Shown here: piece after piece, positions 28,461 to 35,916 of the stretch | Position numbering within the stretch: the stretch's first letter is position 1 | How the letters are laid out: the number at the start of each line of letters is the position of its first letter | Assembly: GCF_000258515.1 (NCBI RefSeq) | Contig: NZ_AJLF01000001.1 | Location: 620,001-684,000 of the forward strand | DNA length: 64,000 nt | Direction of reading: 5' to 3' | Source of the DNA: Thermococcus zilligii AN1 | GTDB lineage: Archaea; Methanobacteriota_B; Thermococci; Thermococcales; Thermococcaceae | Translations under genes and position numbers: made by a program | Notes under the pieces: generated by a model | Told to the model about the DNA's origin: nothing | The model's input: the letters and a program-made list of their open reading frames with translations, nothing else | Databases searched by the model: none

Positions 28461-29246
28461 ATGAGGAAAAAGTTGGTTGGATTTGGGTTGATGGTGCTAG
28501 GCCTCTTCGGCCTAGTGCTCGGAGGAGCCGCAGCGTACATGGGCACTCCGGGAGCAAACCCAGAAGAGGAGGAGGCCAGCGGGTTGCTCTACATGGTTGA
28601 GGAGGAGAAACTCGCGAGGGATGTATATCTAACGCTCTACGAGCAGACAGGCCTGAAAGTCTTCGAGCACATCTCAAACAGCGAGCAGAGGCACATGGAC
28701 GCGGTTCTGTCTCTAATAGAGAAGTACAACCTGACGGCACCGGACACTCTAAGCGAGGTCGGCGTCTTCCAGAACGGGGAGCTTCAGGCCCTCTACGACC
28801 AGCTGGTCGAACAGGGGAGCAGGAGCGTTGAGGATGCTCTCAAGATCGGAGCAATCATAGAGGAGACCGACATAAAGGACCTCGAAGACTGGATCGCCAG
28901 GACGGACAACGAGGACATAAAGACCGTTTACGGCAATCTCATCGCTGGCAGTGAGAATCACCTCAGGGCTTTCGTGAGGAACCTTGAGGCGCGTGGAGTG
29001 AGCTACACTGCCCAGGTGCTCCCGGAGGAGCAGGTTGATGGGATACTAAGCGGAGAGACAGGCCACAACGGAGATGGGAAGATGATGGTCGGGGAGAAGC
29101 ACGGTCACTGGAAAGGCACTGGGCACATAGGAGGCATGAACGGCAAGAAAGGAAGTCAGAAGGCTCAGAAAGGGGCACGGAGAGGTCCAGCTGACGGCAG
29201 CGGGCCCCTTCGTGACGGGAGCTGCGGAATGAACATCGGGGGCTGA
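28461..29246 (+). CDS. DUF2202 ferritin-like secreted/membrane-anchored protein
   Basis: 261 residues. An N-terminal hydrophobic signal (about residues 5-26, ending AAAYMG) precedes a four-helix DUF2202 domain. Its putative metal ligands are visible in YMVEEEKLARDVY, HISNSEQRHMDAV, IIEETDIKDLE and SENHLRAF (Glu and ExxH-like pairs). The last ~65 residues are Gly/Lys/His-rich and look disordered, perhaps metal binding. It acts outside the membrane. The substrate is unknown, and the fold suggests iron or redox chemistry. The gene after it encodes a small membrane protein. Confidence 0.78.
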   Translation: MRKKLVGFGLMVLGLFGLVLGGAAAYMGTPGANPEEEEASGLLYMVEEEKLARDVYLTLYEQTGLKVFEHISNSEQRHMDAVLSLIEKYNLTAPDTLSEVGVFQNGELQALYDQLVEQGSRSVEDALKIGAIIEETDIKDLEDWIARTDNEDIKTVYGNLIAGSENHLRAFVRNLEARGVSYTAQVLPEEQVDGILSGETGHNGDGKMMVGEKHGHWKGTGHIGGMNGKKGSQKAQKGARRGPADGSGPLRDGSCGMNIGG

Positions 29247-29298
29247 TGCCCCTATTTTTTCCGTCAAGGGATCCGATGTTAAGGGCTGGGGGATGAAA

Positions 29299-29472
29299 AT
29301 GCCGAGAGGACTCGGAGGACCCGTTATGCGAGGTCCATTCCTAAGAAGGAGGGGCTTTGGCTGGTGGTGGTTCGGCCCCTTTGCGTTCATCTTCCTATTC
29401 GCGAGGGTTGCCCTGCTAGCGCTGCCGCTGATCGTGCTGGCACTCATGCTCTACGCCTTAGTTAGAAGATGA
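29299..29472 (+). CDS. Small single-TM membrane protein with Arg/Trp-rich N-terminus
   Basis: 57 residues. MPRGLGGPVMRGPF is followed by RRRGFGWWWFGPF and then a long hydrophobic stretch ending VRR. GGGGGATG precedes the chosen ATG by about six bases, and an in-frame ATG two codons earlier overlaps that site. It lies 52 bp after the DUF2202 gene on the same strand and may be co-transcribed. Function unknown. Similar W/R-rich mini membrane proteins exist in Thermococcales to my recollection. Confidence 0.6.
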   Translation: MPRGLGGPVMRGPFLRRRGFGWWWFGPFAFIFLFARVALLALPLIVLALMLYALVRR

Positions 29473-29596
29473 CACCCATTGAGTGCTCCCCAGATGCTGA
29501 GTGAGGAACAGTGCCCCCCATTAGAGGGCCGACGGAAAGCTTTTATTTCCCTTAGCTGTTTTATCTTAGAGCTTTGCTTAGGTGTGCACCAGTGTG

Positions 29597-29899
29597 ATGG
29601 CAATGATCCAGAGCGTTGATGAGCTTGCGGCAATCGGGGAAGCCCTCTCAAACCCGATAAGGATAAGGTTACTCAGGATGCTCTGCGAAAAGGAGTGGTA
29701 CATCTATGAGCTGGCAAAGGAGCTCGGCATATCGAGGCAGCTCCTCTACCTTCACCTGAAGAAGCTCGAGAAGGCCGGACTCATCGAGAGCGAGCTACAC
29801 CTTGAACCCGGCGACCCGAGGGCCAAGAGGTACTACCGGGCGAGGCAGTTTAACATTCTCATCAACAACGATGTGATAAAAAACCTGAAGGAGGTTTGA
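29597..29899 (+). CDS. ArsR-family winged-helix transcription regulator
   Basis: 100 residues. The wHTH is clear: ALSNPIRIRLLRMLCEKEW (helices 1-2), IYELAKELGISRQLLYLHLKKLEKAGLIESE (recognition helix and wing), then RAKRYYRAR. It probably acts as a dimeric repressor or activator. Metal-binding Cys/His pairs typical of ArsR proper are absent, so it may be a different effector type. The upstream GTG at 29582 is also in frame. It overlaps the next small gene's ribosome site, and the two are coupled. Confidence 0.82.
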   Translation: MAMIQSVDELAAIGEALSNPIRIRLLRMLCEKEWYIYELAKELGISRQLLYLHLKKLEKAGLIESELHLEPGDPRAKRYYRARQFNILINNDVIKNLKEV

Positions 29900-29901
29900 A
29901 G

Positions 29902-30111
29902 ATGCCGTGGGGAGGTGAGCACGTGCAGACCCCAAGCGGGTGGATAAGCGTAATCCTCGGTCTGATAATCCTCGTGGTGCTTATATTCGCCTTCTACCAG
30001 GTGAACAAGGCCTTAAACGACTTCAAAGTCGAGGTTGAGAAGCTCAAGAACGCCCTTGAGGAGACGCGGAAGAACACCGAGGAAATAAGGAAGAAGATCG
30101 AGGAGGTCTGA
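29902..30111 (+). CDS. Small membrane protein with C-terminal coiled coil
   Basis: 69 residues. One membrane helix (about residues 13-35) is followed by a heptad-like coiled coil (VEVEKLKNALEETRKN, then EEIRKKIEEV). GGAGG lies 7 bp before the ATG, at the end of the ArsR gene, so the pair is a translationally coupled operon. It might signal membrane state to the regulator, but that is only inference from linkage. It ends 6 bp before the convergent MBL-fold gene. Confidence 0.65.
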   Translation: MPWGGEHVQTPSGWISVILGLIILVVLIFAFYQVNKALNDFKVEVEKLKNALEETRKNTEEIRKKIEEV

Positions 30112-30117
30112 ATTCGC

Positions 30118-30723
30118 TCAAAGACCGAGCCGCTCCACGAGCTCCCCGAGCTTTTCTTTTCCGTTCCCCAGCAGAGGCTCCCCGTGTGCGGGCAAAAGGT
30201 TCTCGAAGTCAGCCTCGAGGAGCTCTCTTATTCTTCTCCTGTTCATCTCCGGGTCGAGGGAGTACTGGTGCGGCACCTCTTCAAGCTTTCCCCCGCGCTC
30301 GATGACGAGGTCGCCGACGAAGAGGCTTCTGCTCTTTTCATCGAGGAGGCAGATGCTCCCCCTCGTGTGGCCGGGCCTGTGGAGAACCCTGAAGCCCTCA
30401 AAGACGTCCCCATCCATGAGCTCCACATCGGGCTCAAGTCCAGTCTTCTCCTTTATGAGTTCCACCTCGTCCCTGTGGGCGGCTATAACGGCGTTTGTTC
30501 TCCCCTTCAGGCACTTCAGCGAGCCGGTGTGGTCGAGGTGGCCGTGGGTGAGGGCTATCACCCTCAGGGGCTTTCCAATTTTCCCAGCGGCGTCGAGTAT
30601 CTTCCCACAGGTGGTGTCTAAACCAGTGTCCACCGCCACGAGGTGGTCTCCCCTGTCAACGAGGTAGACGTTAACGAACGTGTCAAATATCCTGTAAACC
30701 CCGGGAAGGACTTCCCCATGCAT
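30118..30723 (-). CDS. MBL-fold metallohydrolase
   Basis: 201 residues. The metallo-beta-lactamase signature LTHGHLDHTG (HxHxDH) lies near residue 60, with further ligands in RPGHTRG (His), VGDLV (Asp) and LPAHGE (His), so a complete dinuclear zinc site is present. The compact length fits glyoxalase II-like or general hydrolases. The substrate is unknown. GGTGG precedes the chosen ATG. An in-frame start 9 bp upstream is less likely. Confidence 0.8.
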   Translation of the reverse strand: MHGEVLPGVYRIFDTFVNVYLVDRGDHLVAVDTGLDTTCGKILDAAGKIGKPLRVIALTHGHLDHTGSLKCLKGRTNAVIAAHRDEVELIKEKTGLEPDVELMDGDVFEGFRVLHRPGHTRGSICLLDEKSRSLFVGDLVIERGGKLEEVPHQYSLDPEMNRRRIRELLEADFENLLPAHGEPLLGNGKEKLGELVERLGL

Positions 30724-30815
30724 GAAGCCCACCTCATTCAGGTTTTCATATTAACCCTAAAATCCTTTTCGAATAAACTTATTAAGCCAGGCTTCGAGAT
30801 TTGTTAGGTGATGGC

Positions 30816-31652
30816 ATGGAGCATGTCCCCATTTTTGACGACCTGAAAAGGATAGGTCATGACAAGGTTACCGCCGTAGGCATGGGCACCTGGGGCATAG
30901 GCGGCAAGGAGAGCCCCGACTACTCGCGGGATAGGGAAAGCGTTGAAGTTCTTAAATACGGTCTTGAGCTCGGGATAAACCTCATCGACACTGCTGAGTT
31001 CTACGGCGCCGGACACAGCGAGGAGCTCGTTGGAGAGGCGATAAAGGACTTTGAACGCGAGGAGATATTCATCATAAGCAAGGTCTGGCCGACCCACTTT
31101 GGTTATACAGAGGCCAAGAAAGCCGCGAGGGCGAGCGCTAAGAGGCTGGGAACCTACATAGACCTCTACCTCCTCCACTGGCCCTCCGATGACTTCGGGA
31201 AGATAGAGGAGACCCTCCACGCGCTGGAGGAGCTGGTCGAGGAGGGGCTCATACGCTACATAGGCGTGAGCAACTTCGACCTTGAACTGCTCAAGCGCTC
31301 CCAGGAGGCAATGAGGAAGTACGAAATAGTGGCCAACGAGGTCAAGTATTCCCTCAAAGACCGCTGGCCAGAGAGGAGCGGCCTTCTCGACTACATGAAG
31401 AAGGAGAAGATTGCGTTGATAGCCTACACCCCGCTGGAGAAGGGGACGCTGGCTAAAAACGAATGCCTCGCCGAAATTGGGAAAGCCTACGGAAAAACGG
31501 CTGCCCAGGTCGCCCTCAACTACCTGATATGGGAGGAGAACGTCGTGGCGATACCAAAGGCCGGAAGCAGGGTTCATCTCGAGGAGAATTTCGGTGCCAT
31601 GGGGTGGCGCCTCTCGAAGGAGGATAGGGAAAAGGCAAGGGGGTGCGTCTGA
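30816..31652 (+). CDS. adhD: Aldo-keto reductase, AdhD-like alcohol dehydrogenase
   Basis: 278 residues, the same length as the P. furiosus AdhD (PF1960) I recall, with extensive identity. The AKR catalytic tetrad is visible: Asp in LIDTAEFYGAG, Tyr in the same motif, Lys in IISKVWP and His in YLLHWP. It reduces or oxidises secondary alcohols and ketones with NAD(P)H. GGTGATGGC precedes the ATG. The stop overlaps the start of the tungsten enzyme gene (TGATG), so aldehyde and alcohol metabolism are coupled in this operon. Confidence 0.9.
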   Translation: MEHVPIFDDLKRIGHDKVTAVGMGTWGIGGKESPDYSRDRESVEVLKYGLELGINLIDTAEFYGAGHSEELVGEAIKDFEREEIFIISKVWPTHFGYTEAKKAARASAKRLGTYIDLYLLHWPSDDFGKIEETLHALEELVEEGLIRYIGVSNFDLELLKRSQEAMRKYEIVANEVKYSLKDRWPERSGLLDYMKKEKIALIAYTPLEKGTLAKNECLAEIGKAYGKTAAQVALNYLIWEENVVAIPKAGSRVHLEENFGAMGWRLSKEDREKARGCV

Positions 31653-33508
31653 TGTACGGCTACCACAACAGGATTGCACGCGTCAACCTCACTGAAGGGA
31701 AGGTAACCTACGAAGAACTGCCGGATGAGGTGATAAGGAAGTTCATAGGCGGAAAGGGCCTGGGTTACTACCTTATCTACCGCGAGGTTCCGCCGGGGAC
31801 CGATCCCCTTAGCCCGGCCAACAAGTTCGTCTTTGCGCCCGGTGGGATGACAGGCCTGGTCCCGGGTTCGAGCAAGGTAATAGCGGTGAGCAAGAGCCCG
31901 GAGACGGGGCTCGTCACCGACTCAAGCGGAGGAGACGCCTTCGGTCCAAAGCTGAAGGGGCACTTTGACGCGCTGATAATCGAGGGAAAGAGCGAGGAGC
32001 CGGTTTATCTCTACGTCCACGGCGGAAAGGTCGAGATTTTGCCCGCCAGTCACCTCTGGGGAAAGGGCAACTACGAGGTCGCTAAGGAAATCTGGGGGGA
32101 ACATCCAGGGGCGAGCATGGCGATGATAGGGCCGGCGGGGGAGAAACTCAGCAGGATAGCCAGCGTTGTTTACGACACGGAGCGGGCCAGCGGAAGGGAA
32201 GGCCTTGGGGCCGTCCTCGGGAGCAAGAAGGTTAAAGCAGTCGTCGTTGAGCCGGGGGAGAGGCCGGAGGTTGCCAACCCCGAGGAGTTCCAGAGGCTGT
32301 GGCAGGAGTACTACAGCGAGTTCGCGACGAATCCAAAGTACGAGCACACGAGGAACTACGGAACCACTGACGCCATGAGGGATTCCGCCTCCGTTGGAAT
32401 GAGCCCCGCCTACAACTTCTCAAGGCCCCACATTCCGGACGAGCTGGCTTCGAAGCTCGCCGGGGATGAAGTCAAGAAGTATGAGGTCGAGCCAGAGTGG
32501 TTCGTCCACGGCAAGAGCTGTCCGATAAAGTGCGCCCGCTACGTTGAGGTGGAATACAGGGGCAGGAAAATCCGCGTAAAGCCAGAGTACGAGAGCATAG
32601 CGATGCTCGGCGCTGCAACGGGCGTCTTCAACTTTCCGGCGGTTGCTTACTTCAACTGGCTCGTCAACAACCTCGGCCTGGACAGCATAGCGACTGGAAA
32701 CACGATAGCCTGGCTCTTCGAGATGGTCGAGAGGGGCCTCATCGGCGAGGAGGAGATAGGATTCCCTGTGAAGGGCTTCGGCGACGGGGAGGCTGAGGAA
32801 AAGCTCATCAAATTAATGGCCGAGAGGAGGGGCATCGGTGCAGTCCTTGCCGATGGCGTGAAGAGGGCCTGCGAGAGGCTTGGCAGGGGCTGTGAGTTCG
32901 CAGTCCACGTCAAGGGATTGGAGAGCCCCGCCTGGGATCCGCGCGGCAGGAGAACCTACGCATTGAGCTACGCCACTGCGGATGTTGGCGCTTCCCACCT
33001 CCGCGGCTGGCCGAGGCCCCACCAGTTGCCAAACCAGGGGCCTGCTAAGGAGCTCGTGCCTTCCCTCATAGAGGACAGGGACGAGAGCTACATCACCGAC
33101 ATGCTCGGGACATGTAAGTTCGTGCCCTACGAGCTCGAAGACCTCGCGAGGCTTTACTCCATTATTACCGGCGAAGAATGGACGGTTGATGAACTGAGGA
33201 GGAGGGCGTGGGCCGTTGAGAGCATGGCAAGAATCCACAACGCCCTCGACTGGGTGGTTCCTCCGCTCGACGACACGATTCCGCCGCGCTGGTGGGAGCC
33301 CGAGCCCGATGGGCCTGCAGAGGGCAACAAAGCTTTCATAGACTACAACGACTTCCTCGAGGCGAGAAGGGAGTTCTACAGGCTCAGGGGCTGGGATGAG
33401 GAGCTCGGCGTCCCACTGCCGGAGACGATGGAGAAGCTCGGTCTCCCGGAGTTCAAGGAAGACGCAGAGAGGGCCTTAGATGTGGTAAGGAAGAGGATGG
33501 GGCTTTGA
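31652..33508 (+). CDS. wor4: Tungsten-containing aldehyde:ferredoxin oxidoreductase family, WOR4-like
   Basis: 618 residues of the AOR family: FIGGKGLGYYL at the N-terminus, pterin-binding segments around GREGLGAVLGSKK and DPRGRR, and KGLESPAWD. The iron-sulfur motif reads KSCPIKCAR, with two cysteines where AOR and FOR have three, and a distal Cys in GTCKF. The adjacent adhD matches the PF1960-PF1961 order in Pyrococcus, where PF1961 is WOR4, an enzyme reported with a [3Fe-4S] cluster. The physiological substrate is unknown. The electron acceptor would be ferredoxin. Confidence 0.85.
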   Translation: MYGYHNRIARVNLTEGKVTYEELPDEVIRKFIGGKGLGYYLIYREVPPGTDPLSPANKFVFAPGGMTGLVPGSSKVIAVSKSPETGLVTDSSGGDAFGPKLKGHFDALIIEGKSEEPVYLYVHGGKVEILPASHLWGKGNYEVAKEIWGEHPGASMAMIGPAGEKLSRIASVVYDTERASGREGLGAVLGSKKVKAVVVEPGERPEVANPEEFQRLWQEYYSEFATNPKYEHTRNYGTTDAMRDSASVGMSPAYNFSRPHIPDELASKLAGDEVKKYEVEPEWFVHGKSCPIKCARYVEVEYRGRKIRVKPEYESIAMLGAATGVFNFPAVAYFNWLVNNLGLDSIATGNTIAWLFEMVERGLIGEEEIGFPVKGFGDGEAEEKLIKLMAERRGIGAVLADGVKRACERLGRGCEFAVHVKGLESPAWDPRGRRTYALSYATADVGASHLRGWPRPHQLPNQGPAKELVPSLIEDRDESYITDMLGTCKFVPYELEDLARLYSIITGEEWTVDELRRRAWAVESMARIHNALDWVVPPLDDTIPPRWWEPEPDGPAEGNKAFIDYNDFLEARREFYRLRGWDEELGVPLPETMEKLGLPEFKEDAERALDVVRKRMGL

Positions 33509-33654
33509 GGCCCTTTTCCATTCTGCACTCTTTCCGCACTTTCTTTGTAACAACTTGGTGGCGTACTTTCCTGTGGCCGTAAACCTCTCTTATTACTGCT
33601 CTCTGGAGTTCTATTTTTACAATTTACACGGTTCTATCAATTATCATCGCCATA

Positions 33655-33709
33655 AAGTTTATATACTGTGTTGTGCAGTATTCAATCCGTCCGACGATGA
33701 GTGTCGGAC
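33655..33709 (+). promoter_or_regulatory. TATA box and leader hairpin before the secreted-protein/ABC operon
   Basis: GTTTATATAC (about 33657-33666) is a good TATA box. Just inside the predicted leader is a perfect 7-bp inverted repeat, GTCCGAC (33689-33695) and GTCGGAC (33703-33709), with a 7-base loop. GGAGGGGGG (from 33720) follows, directly before the ATG at 33733. The hairpin could control translation or be a protein-binding site. Confidence 0.5.
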
Positions 33710-33732
33710 ATGTCTCTTAGGAGGGGGGAGTA

Positions 33733-34617
33733 ATGAGGAAGTTACTGGGTGTGTTGATTGTCGTTGGAATGGTGTTCCAGCTATTTGGACTTGTGGGGGC
33801 GTACTCGACAGGAGATACTATCGGGCCCTGGACAGTTCAAGACCAACGCATAAGTAATTACTACGACGGAAATCAATGGCTCGGAAGATTCGTCGCCATA
33901 TCTGGAAGCAAGAGTGTCGTTCGTGATGGATATATTTACGTGACACATAGAGTAAATGATCCTAACCCCATCAGCGGCGTGAGCAGAGTTTCATCGTTTG
34001 CAGTTAAGGAAGGAGGTAGCTGGCGCACATGCTCATGGTGGATATTCTGCACCACTTACTGGCCAGACATCAGAGTTAAAACTTATGAAGAATACGATTT
34101 TAATGCAAAATACTCCTACGGATATCGGGAAAGACCTACTGTAGAGTACAGTGATGTGACCGTGATCACTGACAAAGGTTCTGACATCTCTTACATGAAT
34201 CTCGATCCTGCGTTCCGAGCACTACTTGATGCTGTTGCATCTTTGGCAGGATCCCCCATCGGAGTCTCATGGATTTTTGATGTGTTCCAAACAAAAACTG
34301 ACTCTGGACCAGTACAGGGCTTGTTGACTAGTGATATAAAGGTCGATCTGAAAACTGGCGAGCAGTGGTTCCCATATCCCGACAACTTCTACGCCGATCA
34401 TGGGCTTATTCAATCCCATATCACTCTTCAATTTGGACCCGTCTATGGAAAGAGAAAACCGGGGGACATAGACTTCATAGACCTAGATTCTGTTTACACT
34501 GTTGAAGCTGGAGAATATTTTATTGGACCTTTCATGGAGTACCCATCATACCTCCCAGTTAAGACAAGCAAGGAACCGCTATATTTCATTAACATACGGC
34601 TTGAATGGACAGGATGA
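33733..34617 (+). CDS. Secreted protein of unknown function, first gene of an ABC-exporter operon
   Basis: 294 residues. The N-terminus is a classical signal peptide (MRKLLGVLIVVGMVFQLFGLVGAYS, cleavage expected after the GAYS region). The mature part is rich in Tyr, Ser, Asp and Trp, predicted mainly beta, with two close cysteines (RTCSWWIFCTT). No domain is recognised. Base composition is visibly more AT-rich than the flanking genes, with many AAT/ATA codons, suggesting recent acquisition. It starts a run of five same-strand genes ending in an ABC ATPase. A secreted effector, toxin or binding protein served by that transporter is a reasonable guess. Confidence 0.6.
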   Translation: MRKLLGVLIVVGMVFQLFGLVGAYSTGDTIGPWTVQDQRISNYYDGNQWLGRFVAISGSKSVVRDGYIYVTHRVNDPNPISGVSRVSSFAVKEGGSWRTCSWWIFCTTYWPDIRVKTYEEYDFNAKYSYGYRERPTVEYSDVTVITDKGSDISYMNLDPAFRALLDAVASLAGSPIGVSWIFDVFQTKTDSGPVQGLLTSDIKVDLKTGEQWFPYPDNFYADHGLIQSHITLQFGPVYGKRKPGDIDFIDLDSVYTVEAGEYFIGPFMEYPSYLPVKTSKEPLYFINIRLEWTG

Positions 34618-34627
34618 GGGGATCACA

Positions 34628-35539
34628 ATGAAACGAGCTTATCTCCCCCTGTCTTTTTTCATAATCCTGGTATTGGTCGGAGCTTATGCGGTTGTTGGTA
34701 TACTCAAAGACGGTGGAAAGGCGGGAAATAGCGGTAAAAATAGCAGTTCCACCTCAGCTCCCATGAACGAGACACCGTTTCAGCTCCTTTTGAAGGGATA
34801 CGGCAGCTACTACGAGTTAGATGAGGGAACCTCTGGTGAATACCTGTGGAAAAAACTGGATCCGAAAAGTTACAGCTGTAACTTAAGTAGCAATGAGAAC
34901 TTCCTTAAGGAGAAAGCGAGGAACGTTATCCAGATTTATAAGAACCTGTCCGTTAACGAGACTTCCAGGGGGGACCTTGTGGGCGTCCTACTCTTGGCCG
35001 ACCTCAGAGATAGGATATCCGACCTCACAGCAAGTTATGTCTCTCCGTTTGCAAATACAATCTGTTTAATGGAGAACCGCCTGAAGAATTTTGAGACGTA
35101 CAAAAAAGAAGCGCTTGAAGTTTATGGCTATCCCTCATTCTCCTTTGATGACCTCTCAAACCTTAGTTTAACCCTGAAGAACATCACTTACAAAACCTAC
35201 TGGGGTCCTCTCTCAGGGTCATGGGTTGTTGACGTTAGAGTTGTCCTCAAGCATTTTATTTACCGGGCAATATACAACGAGTCTTTAGTAGAATCTTCCC
35301 TGTCTGACTACAGCTACGAGAAAAGTGCCTCGTTGCTTGTAAACCTGAGCGAAGAACTTAAAAAGGATCCATATGCAGAATCCGTCTTTAAACCCTGCCT
35401 CATATATTTGGCTTATTGGTGGAGCTGGGAGTATCAGCACTCCAGCAATCCCTCAGAAGTCAACGACAAGTACCTCAAGATATTCTGGGCCTGGTATAAG
35501 CTTGTCAATCCCGAAAAATTCATTGGAGGTGCAGAGTAA
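34628..35539 (+). CDS. Membrane-anchored extracellular protein of unknown function
   Basis: 303 residues. A single N-terminal hydrophobic segment (about residues 5-25) is followed by a Ser/Gly/Asn linker (NSGKNSSSTSAP) and a helical extracytoplasmic domain with many N-x-S/T sequons, several Trp/Tyr and four cysteines. GGGGATCAC precedes the ATG. An in-frame ATG 126 bp upstream lies inside the previous gene and is unlikely. It begins 10 bp after the secreted-protein gene and abuts the next. No family recognised. Confidence 0.6.
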   Translation: MKRAYLPLSFFIILVLVGAYAVVGILKDGGKAGNSGKNSSSTSAPMNETPFQLLLKGYGSYYELDEGTSGEYLWKKLDPKSYSCNLSSNENFLKEKARNVIQIYKNLSVNETSRGDLVGVLLLADLRDRISDLTASYVSPFANTICLMENRLKNFETYKKEALEVYGYPSFSFDDLSNLSLTLKNITYKTYWGPLSGSWVVDVRVVLKHFIYRAIYNESLVESSLSDYSYEKSASLLVNLSEELKKDPYAESVFKPCLIYLAYWWSWEYQHSSNPSEVNDKYLKIFWAWYKLVNPEKFIGGAE

Positions 35540-35916
35540 TGGGTAAGAGGGCTGGAATAATATTCTTGGCCTTTTTTACGTTAATCGCTATTTCAGAGCT
35601 GGGTTTACTTGCTGGCATTTATGCAATCCCTTCGTCCAAAAGAGTTGAAGTTCTGAATGTTTTTCCAAAGGCGTACTGGATTTTTCATTTCAGCCAACTG
35701 GTCGTTGCTGGGCTCTATATCCTGGGTTACTTCATTGGATTCAGGGACAAAATCATGGCTGGAATAGTTGCTTCCTTTATTGTTTTCAGATTGCTCTCCA
35801 TCGCCAGTATCCTTAACATCAAAACAGTTCTTACCTGGCGGGAAATCATTCAGGTGCTTGTTTTTTACATTAGCGGTATGGCAACTTACTATCACTTAGG
35901 AGGGGGCCGGGAATGA
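35539..35916 (+). CDS. Small four-TM membrane protein
   Basis: 125 residues with four hydrophobic segments (about 5-28, 47-68, 71-91 and 100-120). The start overlaps the previous stop by one base (TAATG), and the end overlaps the permease start by 4 bp, so it is a fixed operon member. It could be an accessory or immunity subunit of the transporter. No family recognised. Confidence 0.6.
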   Translation: MGKRAGIIFLAFFTLIAISELGLLAGIYAIPSSKRVEVLNVFPKAYWIFHFSQLVVAGLYILGYFIGFRDKIMAGIVASFIVFRLLSIASILNIKTVLTWREIIQVLVFYISGMATYYHLGGGRE

